A DNA stretch of 15,280 nt, from assembly GCA_046596415.1 (NCBI GenBank), contig JBKJML010000195.1:1-15280 (forward strand). The letters are read 5' to 3'. Position 1 is the stretch's first letter. Each line of letters begins with the position of its first letter. Positions 1-7,596 of this stretch are shown in pieces. The translations under genes and the position numbers were made by a program. Origin of the DNA: JBKJML01 sp046596415. Lineage in GTDB: Bacteria; Actinomycetota; Thermoleophilia; Gaiellales; Gaiellaceae. Under the pieces are notes generated by a model, which saw only the letters and a program-made list of their open reading frames with translations, did not search any database and was not told where the DNA came from.

Positions 1-90
1 TGCGGATCAGCTGGCTGCGGAGCAGACTCAGCGTGTCGCGACGGCGGAGCGGGTCGAGGAGCTCGTCACCCAACTCGAAGACACCCTCCG
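1..90 (+). repeat. 90-bp exact direct repeat, copy 1 (MCP tail)
   Basis: Identical base for base to 1461-1550. Both copies encode the C-terminal helix of a chemoreceptor. Identity breaks at base 91 (cgcgtacggg here, taactacggc in the other copy). The left end lies beyond the window, so the true repeat is probably longer and may cover much of the signalling domain. Confidence 0.97.
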
Positions 91-127
91 CGCGTACGGG
101 CTCGAGCCGAACGGTGGGCGGCGATGA
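1..127 (+). CDS. Methyl-accepting chemotaxis protein, C-terminal tail (5' end outside window)
   Basis: Only the last 41 codons are present. Reading from base 2 gives AADQLAAEQTQRVATAERV, an amphipathic helix ending in LEDTLRAYGLEPNGGRR, with TGA at 125-127. The first 90 bases are identical to 1461-1550, the tail of the next receptor gene, so this is the end of a second methyl-accepting chemotaxis protein in tandem. It would be the last part of the C-terminal methylation helix of a cytoplasmic four-helix signalling bundle that docks CheW and CheA. No C-terminal NWETF-type CheR tether is present. The stop overlaps the next ATG by 4 nt (ATGA at 124-127). The sensory domain cannot be known from this window. 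Confidence 0.88.
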   Translation, partial: ADQLAAEQTQRVATAERVEELVTQLEDTLRAYGLEPNGGRR

Positions 128-1590
128 ACGGCGCCGCCCCGGCACGGCGGGTCCTGATCGCCGCGATCGTCGCGATCGTGCTGCTCGTGCTCGCGTCGAC
201 GCTCACGATCACGCTGTACCGCGCCGCGGACAGCAACAACGACGTCGCCATCGCCGAGGTACACACCCAGCTCGACGTCGAGGCTGCGACTAGCGCGTTC
301 TGGCGCGAGCGCTCGTCGGTCTCCGACTATGCCCAGGCTGGTAGCACGGCCGAGCTCGTACAGATCGAGGCGGCACGCTCTGACTTCCAATCGATCCTGA
401 GCCGCTTCGAGACCGACGACGCCGAGGAGCAGACGGTCGTCGACGACACCGTGGCGGCCCACAACCGCATGGTCAAGCAGTTCGAGAATCTCGTGCGGCC
501 CGCCGTCGGCACGGACCGTCTCGCCGGCGCTCTCGAGCAGCAGGAGCGCGCGGAGAGCGCCGTCCTCAGTGGCTTGGAGGAACTCCAACGGCGGGACGCC
601 GTGCAGGTGCGTCAGGCGGAGGGCGCCGCGGACTCGAGCGGCAGCCGCGCGTTTCTGATCGCGCTGCTCGCGGCGCTCGTCGGCGGTTCGGCCGTCGTCG
701 CGCTCGCCTGGTATGCGGTGCGCCTCGTGTACCGCCTCGCGACCCGCGAGCAGGCACTGCAGACCTCGAACGAGGAGCTCGCCGACCGCGAACGCCGGCT
801 GACCCAGGTACTCGATCGCGTGCGCGACAGCTCGCGCATCCTCGGTGAGGTCTCCTACGAGCTGCGGGCGGCGACGAAGGAGGCGGCTGCGGCGACGGTG
901 GAGCAATCGTCGGCGGTGGCGGAGACGTCGGCGACGATTGAGGAGTTGGCTGCGACGGCGTCGTCGATTGCGGATAACGCGCGGGCGGTGGCGGGGGTTG
1001 CGGAGCAGACGGGTGACACGATGCGGGATATGCAGGAGAAGGTGGAGGCGATTGCGGCGCGGTCGTTGAGTTTGGGGGAGCGTTCGCAGCGGATCGGCGA
1101 GATTTTGGAGTTGATCAATGAGGTTGCGGAGCAGACGAATTTGTTGGCGTTGAATGCGGCGATCGAGGCGGCGCGTGCGGGTGAGGCGGGGAAGGGTTTT
1201 GCGGTTGTTGCGTCTGAGGTGCGGAAGTTGGCGGAGCGGACGGTGGGGTCGACGGAGTCGATTCGGGAGATCATTGCGGCGGTTCGTGATGAGACGAATG
1301 CGACGATCATGGCGACTGAGCAGGGGACGCGGCAGGCGCGTGAGGTGGGTGAGTTGATGGGTTCGACGGCGTCGATGTTGGAGGAGTCGATTTTGGCGAC
1401 GCAGCAGCAGAAGTCGGCGGCGGATCAGGTTGCTGCGGCGATGGTGCAGATTCGTGAGGCTGCGGATCAGCTGGCTGCGGAGCAGACTCAGCGTGTCGCG
1501 ACGGCGGAGCGGGTCGAGGAGCTCGTCACCCAACTCGAAGACACCCTCCGTAACTACGGCGTCGCCGGAGACTCGGAGGAGGCCGAATGA
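124..1590 (+). CDS. Methyl-accepting chemotaxis protein (transmembrane chemoreceptor)
   Basis: A 488-residue membrane chemoreceptor. A first membrane helix (about residues 10-31) is followed by a mostly helical extracytoplasmic region (about 32-175, a four-helix-bundle type sensor by composition), a second membrane helix (about 176-200), a short charged coiled coil in the place of a HAMP domain that I cannot confirm, and the signalling hairpin. The conserved tip is clear at about 331-378 (EVAEQTNLLALNAAIEAARAG, then GFAVVASEVRKLAERT). It should form trimers of dimers with CheW and CheA, and be methylated by CheR and demethylated by CheB. There is no C-terminal CheR-tethering pentapeptide. ATG 124 overlaps the upstream stop (ATGA), which decides the start. 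Codon use changes sharply over about 873-1495: 12 of 13 Leu codons are TTG, while the flanks use CTC or CTG. The signalling domain therefore looks like a recombined or homogenised block. The ligand is unknown. Confidence 0.95.
   Translation: MNGAAPARRVLIAAIVAIVLLVLASTLTITLYRAADSNNDVAIAEVHTQLDVEAATSAFWRERSSVSDYAQAGSTAELVQIEAARSDFQSILSRFETDDAEEQTVVDDTVAAHNRMVKQFENLVRPAVGTDRLAGALEQQERAESAVLSGLEELQRRDAVQVRQAEGAADSSGSRAFLIALLAALVGGSAVVALAWYAVRLVYRLATREQALQTSNEELADRERRLTQVLDRVRDSSRILGEVSYELRAATKEAAAATVEQSSAVAETSATIEELAATASSIADNARAVAGVAEQTGDTMRDMQEKVEAIAARSLSLGERSQRIGEILELINEVAEQTNLLALNAAIEAARAGEAGKGFAVVASEVRKLAERTVGSTESIREIIAAVRDETNATIMATEQGTRQAREVGELMGSTASMLEESILATQQQKSAADQVAAAMVQIREAADQLAAEQTQRVATAERVEELVTQLEDTLRNYGVAGDSEEAE
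1461..1550 (+). repeat. 90-bp exact direct repeat, copy 2 (MCP tail)
   Basis: Second copy of the repeat at 1-90, inside the 3' end of the complete chemoreceptor gene, 1460 bp away in direct orientation. Absence of any silent difference over 30 codons points to recent duplication or gene conversion rather than protein-level conservation alone. Confidence 0.97.
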
Positions 1591-1991
1591 CGGTTCACGT
1601 CCGCGTCCGAGTGGGTCGAGAGAGCTACGCGCTTGCAGTCGAGCACGTCCTCGAGGTGGCCGAGCTCGGCCACCTCTCGCCGGTACCGGGCGCGTCGTCC
1701 GCGGTCCTCGGCGTTCGGAACCTCCGAGGTCAGGTGCTGCCGGTCTTCGACCTGGCGCGCGTGTTCGGAGTCGAGCGCGAAGGGACGCCGGAGAAGCTCG
1801 TCGTGGCCGAGGACGGCGCTCGGCGCGCAGGGTTCGCGATCGACGAGGTGACCGACGTCGGCGAGCTCCCGGAGCCGTCGGAGGACGGCGAGTCCGCGTT
1901 CCTGCGCGGCGCCTCGCTCGTCGACGACGCGCTCGTCGGGGTCGTCGATGTGCCGCGCCTCTTCGACGCCGTTGCCGAGGAGGCCGTATGA
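1587..1991 (+). CDS. cheW: CheW chemotaxis coupling protein
   Basis: A 134-residue single-domain CheW, close to the usual size. CheW is the cytoplasmic adaptor that links chemoreceptor tips to the P5 domain of CheA in the array. Recognisable features are the N-terminal strand followed by YALAVEHVLEV, the conserved VLGVRNLRGQVLPVFDL segment (about residues 40-56), LVVAEDGARRAGFAIDEV (about 71-88), and a C-terminal strand ending VVDVPRLFDAV. The start is ATG 1587 because it overlaps the receptor stop (ATGA) and sits about 5 nt after a strong AGGAGG (1576-1581). The stop in turn overlaps the cheA start. Family assignment is firm, from fold pattern and position between the receptor and CheA. Confidence 0.95.
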   Translation: MTVHVRVRVGRESYALAVEHVLEVAELGHLSPVPGASSAVLGVRNLRGQVLPVFDLARVFGVEREGTPEKLVVAEDGARRAGFAIDEVTDVGELPEPSEDGESAFLRGASLVDDALVGVVDVPRLFDAVAEEAV

Positions 1992-3961
1992 GCCCGGTCG
2001 AGAACGAGTTCTTCGAGATCTTCCGTGACGAGGCGAACGAGCGTCTTGACCGGATCGTCGACACGCTGCTCGCGGTCGAGAGCAGCCGGGCAGGCGCCGA
2101 CGCGGTCGACGAGCTCTTCCGCGACGCCCACACGATCAAGGGCGCCGCCGGCATGCTCGGCCTCGACGACGTGCGCGCACTCGCGCATGCGTTCGAGGAC
2201 GTGCTGGCCGTGATCCGCGCTGACGGCGAGTTCCCGCCCGAGCTCGTCGACCCGCTGTTGCGTGCGGCCGACACGTTGCGGCGCCAGGTCGCGGGCGACG
2301 CCGAGAGCGGCGCCGACCTGCTGGAGGAGCTGTCCGTTCGTCGTTCGCAGCTCACGAGCAGCGACGCAACGCCCGCATCGCCCGCGGCTCCTACCACTCC
2401 GTCCTCCGGTGCCTCGGCCGAGCGCCGGAACATCCGCGTACCGGCCGAGAAGCTCGACCAGCTGCTCGACCTCGTCGGCGAGACGGTCCTGCACCGCCGC
2501 CGGCTCGACTACGTGCTCGGCGAGCGCAAGAGCGGCCGTGTCGACCCGGTGGGAGACGAGCTGGATGCCGGCGATCGCCTGCTCGACGAGCTCAAGGATG
2601 CGGCGGTCGGCATGCGTACCCTGCCGCTCGCAACGATCACCGGCCCGCTCCCTCGAGCGCTGCGCGACATCGCGGCCGCTGAAGGGCGCGATGTCGAGCT
2701 CGAGGTCCGGGGCACGGAGACGGAGCTCGACCGCGTGATCCTCGAAGGTCTGTCCGACCCGCTCGTCCACCTGCTGCGCAACGCCGTCGCGCACGGTGTC
2801 GAGACGCCGAAGGAGCGGGCAAAGGCCGGAAAGCCGCCGACTGGACGCATCGAGCTGAGCGCCGAGCAGCGCGGCGCGACGGTGATCGTGACCGTCTCCG
2901 ACGACGGTCGCGGGGTCTCGCCGGAGCTGCTTGCGCGGGCCGAGCGCGAAGGGTCGCTCGCCGACGTGCTGACGCGGGCCGGGTTCTCGACTGCCGAGGA
3001 GGTGACCGACCTCGCCGGGCGCGGCGTCGGCCTCGGCGCCGTCAAGCACCATGTGGAGACGTTCGGCGGCAGCCTCGAGGTTACGAGCGAGCCCGGTGTC
3101 GGGACGAGCGTTCGGCTCCAGCTACCGCTGACGCTCGCGCTGCTCGAGGTGCTGCTCTTCGAGCGCGGAGGCCAGGTATTCGCTCTGCCGCTGCCGGCCG
3201 TCGAGGAGGTGGTCGCGGTGAGCGAGACGTTGTCGCTGACGGGCCGGCCGTCGCTCGATCTGCGGGGACACGCGGTTCCGCTCTCCGACCTCGCCGACGT
3301 GCTCGGCGCTGCCGCTCCGGCGCTGCCGCCGCGCCCACCCGCGATCGTCCTTCTCGGGGGCGGCCGTCGTGTAGCGCTCCTCTGCGACCGGCTGCACGGG
3401 GAGGAGGAGGTCGTCGTCAAGTCGCTCGGGCCGCTCCTCGCTTCGGTGCGGGGCTACCTCGGCGCGGCGATCCTCGGCGACGGCCGGATCGCCCTGATCC
3501 TCGACCCGGTGACGGTTGCCCGCGGGCAGGGAGCCTTGACGCGGCGTGCTCCGGCGGCGGCCGAGGCCGAGCTCGAGGCGAACGCCGGCGCGCCCAAAGT
3601 GCTCGTCGTGGAAGACTCGTTCACTGTGCGCCAGCTGCAACGAAGCATCCTGGAGGCGGCCGGTTATCGCGTCTCGACGGCCCGAGACGGCCGCGACGCG
3701 CTGCAGCGGCTCGCCGACGAGGACGATGTCGCGCTCGTCCTCACCGATGTCGAGATGCCGGAGATGGACGGGCTCGAGCTCGTCGAGGCGCTGCGCGCAG
3801 ACCCGCGCACGCAGTCGCTGCCGGTGGTCGTCGTCACGACGCGCGGCAGCGACGACGACCGTCGTCGCGGGATCGAGGCCGGGGCCGACGCCTACATGAC
3901 GAAGAGCAGCTTCGACCAGCAGGCCCTCCTCGAGATCGTCGAACGGCTCATAGGGCGGTGA
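1988..3961 (+). CDS. cheA: Hybrid chemotaxis histidine kinase CheA with C-terminal receiver domain
   Basis: A 657-residue hybrid CheA. Domain order is P1/HPt with phospho-acceptor His48 in AHTIKGAAGMLGL; an Ala/Pro/Ser/Thr linker (about 124-146) with no P2 domain; the P3 dimerisation helices (about 150-210); the P4 ATPase with N-box HLLRNAVAHG (Asn265), DDGRG (305-309) and GRGVGLG (344-350); the CheW-like P5 (about 380-515); then a receiver (about 536-657) with Glu542/Asp543, acceptor Asp587, Thr617-618 and Lys639. It should autophosphorylate on His48 under receptor control and pass phosphate to CheB, CheY-like proteins and its own receiver, which may act as a phosphate sink. The start is ATG 1988, overlapping the cheW stop (ATGA) after GAGGAGG; the open frame runs back to 1430 but that part is the receptor in another frame. 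Confidence 0.96.
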   Translation: MSPVENEFFEIFRDEANERLDRIVDTLLAVESSRAGADAVDELFRDAHTIKGAAGMLGLDDVRALAHAFEDVLAVIRADGEFPPELVDPLLRAADTLRRQVAGDAESGADLLEELSVRRSQLTSSDATPASPAAPTTPSSGASAERRNIRVPAEKLDQLLDLVGETVLHRRRLDYVLGERKSGRVDPVGDELDAGDRLLDELKDAAVGMRTLPLATITGPLPRALRDIAAAEGRDVELEVRGTETELDRVILEGLSDPLVHLLRNAVAHGVETPKERAKAGKPPTGRIELSAEQRGATVIVTVSDDGRGVSPELLARAEREGSLADVLTRAGFSTAEEVTDLAGRGVGLGAVKHHVETFGGSLEVTSEPGVGTSVRLQLPLTLALLEVLLFERGGQVFALPLPAVEEVVAVSETLSLTGRPSLDLRGHAVPLSDLADVLGAAAPALPPRPPAIVLLGGGRRVALLCDRLHGEEEVVVKSLGPLLASVRGYLGAAILGDGRIALILDPVTVARGQGALTRRAPAAAEAELEANAGAPKVLVVEDSFTVRQLQRSILEAAGYRVSTARDGRDALQRLADEDDVALVLTDVEMPEMDGLELVEALRADPRTQSLPVVVVTTRGSDDDRRRGIEAGADAYMTKSSFDQQALLEIVERLIGR

Positions 3962-4992
3962 CGCAAGGCCCGACGCGCGTCGTCCTCTGCGAGGATTCGC
4001 GGACCTACGCCGCTGTGCTCAGGCGAACACTCGAGCACGGCGGCGAGATCGAGGTCGTGGGCTCGTTCACGACCGCTGAGGCAGCGATCGCGGCCCTGCC
4101 GCGGCTCGAGCCTCAGCTCATCACGATGGATCTCGAGTTGCCCGGCATAGGCGGGCTCGAGGCGGTCGAGCAGATCATGAGCGCGAGACCCATCCCGATC
4201 CTCGTGCTTTCGTCGCACGTTGGCCCGACGACGCCGAACGCGGCCGCGGCGCTCGCTGCGGGAGCGCTCGACGCGGTGGCCAAGGACGACCTCGACCTGC
4301 TCAACCCGACGGGCGCCGCCGCCGCCGCTCTGCGTCGGCGTGTGAAGCTGCTGAGCCGCGCGCGCGTGATCCGGCACCCGCGCGCGCGCCTCAACGCGCG
4401 CAAGCCGCGCGATGCGGAGGCGCGGACGATCGCCGCGGTCGGAATCTGCGCCTCGACCGGCGGCCCGCCCGCGCTTGCGACACTGCTCGCGGGGCTACCA
4501 CGCTCCTATCGGATTCCCTTGCTCGTGGTGCAGCACATCTCGCCCGGCTTCACGGCAGGTCTTGCCAACTGGCTGGACGGCGCCGTGCCGCTGCCCGTCG
4601 CACTCGCCGTCGATGGAACCCGGCTCGGCCCCGGCGTCTGGCTTGCTCCAGAGGGTGCGCACCTCGTCCTGCAGGGAGGGAGGCTCGTCCTCGACCAGAC
4701 GAAGCGTCAGGGTTACCACCGACCGTCCGGCGACGCACTCCTGCTCAGCCTGGCGAAGACGCTCGGATCCCGCGCCGCCGCCGTCGTGCTCACAGGGATG
4801 GGGAAGGACGGTGCCGAGGGTGCGCGCGCCGTGCGAAAGAGCGGTGGGCTCGTCATTGCGCAGGACGAGGCGACCTCGGCGGTCTACGGGATGCCGAAAG
4901 CGGTCGCCGACAGCGGCGCGGACTGGGTGCTGCCGCTCGAGGAGATCGCGCCCAGGCTTCGCGCGCTGTCGCCGGACAACGCCAAGCAGTGA
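3958..4992 (+). CDS. cheB: CheB protein-glutamate methylesterase/deamidase (response regulator)
   Basis: A 344-residue CheB of standard length. The N-terminal receiver (about 5-125) has Glu12/Asp13, acceptor Asp58 in LITMDLELPG, Ser85 and Lys109. A linker (about 130-155) leads to the catalytic domain with Ser166 in CASTGGP, His193 in VQHISPGF and Asp284 in GMGKDGAEG, the expected Ser-His-Asp triad. It removes methyl groups from receptor glutamyl esters and deamidates Gln, after phosphorylation by CheA, giving adaptation. The start is GTG 3958, fixed by the GTGA overlap with cheA; only a weak AGGG precedes it, so translation is probably coupled. The stop overlaps the cheR start. All active-site residues are intact. 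Confidence 0.97.
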   Translation: MTQGPTRVVLCEDSRTYAAVLRRTLEHGGEIEVVGSFTTAEAAIAALPRLEPQLITMDLELPGIGGLEAVEQIMSARPIPILVLSSHVGPTTPNAAAALAAGALDAVAKDDLDLLNPTGAAAAALRRRVKLLSRARVIRHPRARLNARKPRDAEARTIAAVGICASTGGPPALATLLAGLPRSYRIPLLVVQHISPGFTAGLANWLDGAVPLPVALAVDGTRLGPGVWLAPEGAHLVLQGGRLVLDQTKRQGYHRPSGDALLLSLAKTLGSRAAAVVLTGMGKDGAEGARAVRKSGGLVIAQDEATSAVYGMPKAVADSGADWVLPLEEIAPRLRALSPDNAKQ

Positions 4993-6227
4993 GGCCCGCC
5001 CTGCAAGAGATCGCGGAGCTCGTCCGCCGCGAGGTCGGGATCGTGATGCGCGAGAACCAGGCGTCGGCGCTCGAAGCGGCCGTCCGGCGTACGGGTGCCG
5101 CCGACCCTCAGACCTTCCTTCGGCTCGCCCAGGACCCGGTCGAGGGTCGTGCGGCGCTCGACCGCCTGATCAATCACGTCACGGTGCAGGAGACGTACTT
5201 CCTCCGCGATCCCGCGCAGCTTCAGGCGATCTCCTGGCGGTTGCTGCTCGAGCGCACCCACGAGGCCGGCGCTTCGGTGATCAGGGTCTGGGTCGCAGCC
5301 TGCGCGACCGGTGAGGAGGCGTACACGCTCGCGATGCTCGCCTCGGAGGCGCTCGGGCCGGCGGCACCTCCGGTCGACATCCTCGCCACGGACGTCTCGA
5401 TCTCCGCGCTCGAGCACGCCCGGAGCGCTCGTTACCGGCCACGCTCCGTGCAACAGCTCCCGGCACCGCTGAAGTCGCGCTGGTTGCAGCCGACCGGCGA
5501 CGGCAGCTTCGAGGTCGACGAGCGACTGCGTGCGCTGGTGCGCTTCCGGCGGCACAATCTCGTGCGGGAGCCCGCTCCCCCGCTCGGCGAGGACCGCTTC
5601 GACTTCGTCGTCTGCCGGAACGTGCTCATCTACTTCGATACCCCGACCGTCGAACGGGTGATCGCCTCGCTCGAGGGAGCGGTGCGCCCGACCGGGACGA
5701 TGGTGCTCGGCGCGGCCGACACGCTCTGCGGCGCAGCGATGCGCGTTGCTGCCGCCGGTACGGCGCCACCGCCGCCGCCGAGTCGCGTCGGTGGAGTGGC
5801 TCGCGCGCTTCGGCAGCCGCTCGGACGTGAGGACGATCTGCTCGCGCAGGGGCTCTCGGCCGCGGACGAGGGCCGTGCCGGGGATGCGCTCGCTATCGTC
5901 GCGCGGCTGCTTCGCGAGCAACCGCTGAACGCGGACGCGTACTTCGTGCGCGGTCTCGTCGAGTTGGACGAGGGCGAGCCCGCGCGCGCCGTCCTGTCGT
6001 TCCGGCGGGCGCTCTACGTCGATCCGGCCTTCGGCCTCGCCGCATTCCAGCTCGCGCGCGCCCACGACGCGGTCGGCGACCGCGGAGCGGCGAGGCGCTC
6101 GTACGAGCAGGCGCTGCGGACGCTCACCCCCGAGGAGGGGCGCCACGACCGGATTCTCGCCCAGGTCGATCTCGGCGACATCGCCGAGGCTTGCCGGGCG
6201 GGATTATCGGCGACACTGCCAAGATGA
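4989..6227 (+). CDS. cheR: CheR protein-glutamate methyltransferase with C-terminal TPR-like domain
   Basis: A 412-residue protein, longer than a plain CheR (about 270-290). The N-terminal helical domain (about 1-70) and SAM-dependent methyltransferase domain (about 72-250) show ETYFLRD (Arg73), WVAACATGEEAYTLAM (101-116), the ATDVS acidic loop, and FDFVVCRNVLIYFD (about 204-217). A Pro-rich linker (260-264) leads to a C-terminal region (about 280-395) of helical pairs with Ala/Gly/Leu spacing of TPR type, for example FVRGLVELDEGEPARAVLSF. It methylates receptor glutamates using S-adenosylmethionine. The TPR part probably contacts a partner or the array, since the receptor here lacks a CheR-binding pentapeptide. 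The start is GTG 4989 in a GTGA overlap with cheB, with no clear Shine-Dalgarno. Confidence 0.94.
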   Translation: MRPALQEIAELVRREVGIVMRENQASALEAAVRRTGAADPQTFLRLAQDPVEGRAALDRLINHVTVQETYFLRDPAQLQAISWRLLLERTHEAGASVIRVWVAACATGEEAYTLAMLASEALGPAAPPVDILATDVSISALEHARSARYRPRSVQQLPAPLKSRWLQPTGDGSFEVDERLRALVRFRRHNLVREPAPPLGEDRFDFVVCRNVLIYFDTPTVERVIASLEGAVRPTGTMVLGAADTLCGAAMRVAAAGTAPPPPPSRVGGVARALRQPLGREDDLLAQGLSAADEGRAGDALAIVARLLREQPLNADAYFVRGLVELDEGEPARAVLSFRRALYVDPAFGLAAFQLARAHDAVGDRGAARRSYEQALRTLTPEEGRHDRILAQVDLGDIAEACRAGLSATLPR

Positions 6228-6589
6228 AGATCCTCGTCGCCGACGACTCCTCGACGGTCCGCCGTCTCGTTGCCGCACGCCTGATCGCCGACGGGTACGA
6301 GGTGATCGAAGCCGAAGACGGCGACGAGGCGCTGCGCCTCGCGCTGTCGGAGCACCCCGACCTGATCGTGCTCGACAAGGTGATGCCGAAGCTCGACGGC
6401 TTCGAGGTCGTTCGCATCCTGCGCGAACGGGAGGAGACGCGCACGCTGCCGATCGTGATGCTGACCGAGCGTTCCGGCGAGGAGGACGTCCTCGACGGCC
6501 TCGGGATCGGTGTCGACGAGTACATGCCGAAGCCGTTCAGCCCGCGCGAGCTGTCGCTCCGCGTCCAGCGCGCACTCGAACGCCGGTGA
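6224..6589 (+). CDS. CheY-like single-domain response regulator
   Basis: A 121-residue stand-alone receiver. The acidic pair Asp7/Asp8 (VADDSS), acceptor Asp51 in LIVLDKVMPKLDG, Thr81 and Lys103 (MPKPF) are all present, so it should be phosphorylated. Its place right after cheR makes CheA the likely phosphodonor. As no flagellar gene is in the window, its target could be a motor switch elsewhere or the HEAT/glycosyltransferase pair that follows. The start is ATG 6224 in an ATGA overlap with cheR; the open frame extends upstream to 6191, but those codons lie inside cheR and precede the conserved KILVADD strand. The sequence does not distinguish a true CheY from a PilG/PleD-type receiver. Confidence 0.92.
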   Translation: MKILVADDSSTVRRLVAARLIADGYEVIEAEDGDEALRLALSEHPDLIVLDKVMPKLDGFEVVRILREREETRTLPIVMLTERSGEEDVLDGLGIGVDEYMPKPFSPRELSLRVQRALERR

Positions 6590-7596
6590 ACACGATCGCG
6601 GCGGCGGCGGCGATCGGCCTCGCGGCCGCCATCCTCGTGCTCGCCCTGTTCATCGTCGTGGTGCGTGCCTTCGGTGCTCGCCGGCGTGCGCGCGTCCAGC
6701 CGCTCCGCGACCGCTGGGAGCTCGCGCTCGCGCTGTACCTCGCGGCTGACGAGGAACCGCACCCGCCGTCGACCCGCGAGGAGCGGGAGGTCCTGCGCGA
6801 CGTGGCGCTCGCGGCGCTGGCCGACCTGCGCGGCCGCGAGCGCGCCCGTGTGACGGCGCTGCTCGAGGAGACAGGGATCGTCGACGATGCGATCGCCGAG
6901 CTTCGGTCGCGTCGCCCGGTCGTGCGGCGCAGGGGTGCCGAGACGCTCGCCGAGGCGCGCTCGACACTCGGCGCCGACGCCCTGTCGGTGGGCGTTCTCG
7001 ACCGCAATCCGACCGTCGCCGTCGCGTGCGCGCGGGGCCTCGTCGAGCTCGGCGACGAGCAGCGGCTCGAGCCTGCAATCGCTGTTGCCGAGCACGCTGC
7101 ATCCGTCGCGCCCGGTGCCGCGGCCGAGCTGCTGCTCGCTCTCGGTGCACGCGCACCAGGCGTGCTGCGGGCCGCCTACGCGCATTCGAGCTCACCGGAG
7201 CTGCGGCGGCTCGTCACCGCGGTCGTCGCCGAGCTTCGGCTCGTCGAGGCGGCGGAGGTGCTGCACGATGCGCTCGGTTCGGACGACGACGAGCTCGTCG
7301 CGCGTGGTGCGCACGGTCTCGGGGCGATCGGCGAGGGGGACGCCGTGCCGGAGCTGCTTGCGCTCCTCCGCGACGCCGAACGGCCGCTATTCGTGCGCGT
7401 GCAGGCCGCAACCGCGCTCGGCGCGATCGGCGACCCCGCCGCCACGGCCGCGCTGGCCGACGCGCTACGCGACGGCGCCTGGTTGCTCCACGACCGCGCG
7501 GCGGCGGCCCTCGCTCGCCTCGGCCCGGCGGGGCGGAGCGTGCTCGAGCGGGCGGCGGCCGACGGCGACGCGCACGCCAGAACGGCGCTCGGATGA
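6586..7596 (+). CDS. Membrane-anchored HEAT-repeat protein
   Basis: A 336-residue protein with an N-terminal membrane helix (about residues 4-27) followed by basic residues (RRRAR), so most of it should be cytoplasmic. The rest is Ala/Leu/Arg/Asp-rich and alpha-helical, with HEAT/PBS-lyase-like repeats best seen at about 236-325: LVARGAHGLGAIGEGDAVPELLALL, then VRVQAATALGAIGDPAATAAL, then LLHDRAAAALARLGPAG. Earlier repeats (about 100-230) are more diverged. Such solenoids are protein-binding scaffolds; no catalytic motif is seen. It overlaps the receiver gene (GTGA at 6586) and the glycosyltransferase gene (ATGA at 7593), so it probably works as a scaffold or regulator of that membrane enzyme. 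Function is inferred from context only. Confidence 0.88.
   Translation: MNTIAAAAAIGLAAAILVLALFIVVVRAFGARRRARVQPLRDRWELALALYLAADEEPHPPSTREEREVLRDVALAALADLRGRERARVTALLEETGIVDDAIAELRSRRPVVRRRGAETLAEARSTLGADALSVGVLDRNPTVAVACARGLVELGDEQRLEPAIAVAEHAASVAPGAAAELLLALGARAPGVLRAAYAHSSSPELRRLVTAVVAELRLVEAAEVLHDALGSDDDELVARGAHGLGAIGEGDAVPELLALLRDAERPLFVRVQAATALGAIGDPAATAALADALRDGAWLLHDRAAAALARLGPAGRSVLERAAADGDAHARTALG

Noticed and set aside
1430..1987. Upstream extension of cheA
   Set aside because: The extra residues are Arg/Ser/Pro-rich out-of-frame translation of the receptor and cheW; the ATG at 1988 overlaps the cheW stop and begins the HPt domain.
28..2433. 801-codon minus-strand open frame across the receptor, cheW and cheA
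   Set aside because: It is antisense to well-recognised Che genes, gives Arg/Pro/Ser-rich low-complexity protein with no domain, and arises from the lack of stops in GC-rich DNA.
1730..3052. 440-codon minus-strand open frame opposite cheW and cheA
   Set aside because: Shadow frame; both plus-strand genes carry complete conserved motifs.
4884..6146. 420-codon minus-strand open frame opposite cheB and cheR
   Set aside because: Shadow of coding sequence on the plus strand, with no family features and no matching overlaps with neighbours.
7026..7592. Upstream extension of the glycosyltransferase
   Set aside because: It is out-of-frame HEAT gene sequence; ATG 7593 overlaps the HEAT stop and starts a proper membrane helix.
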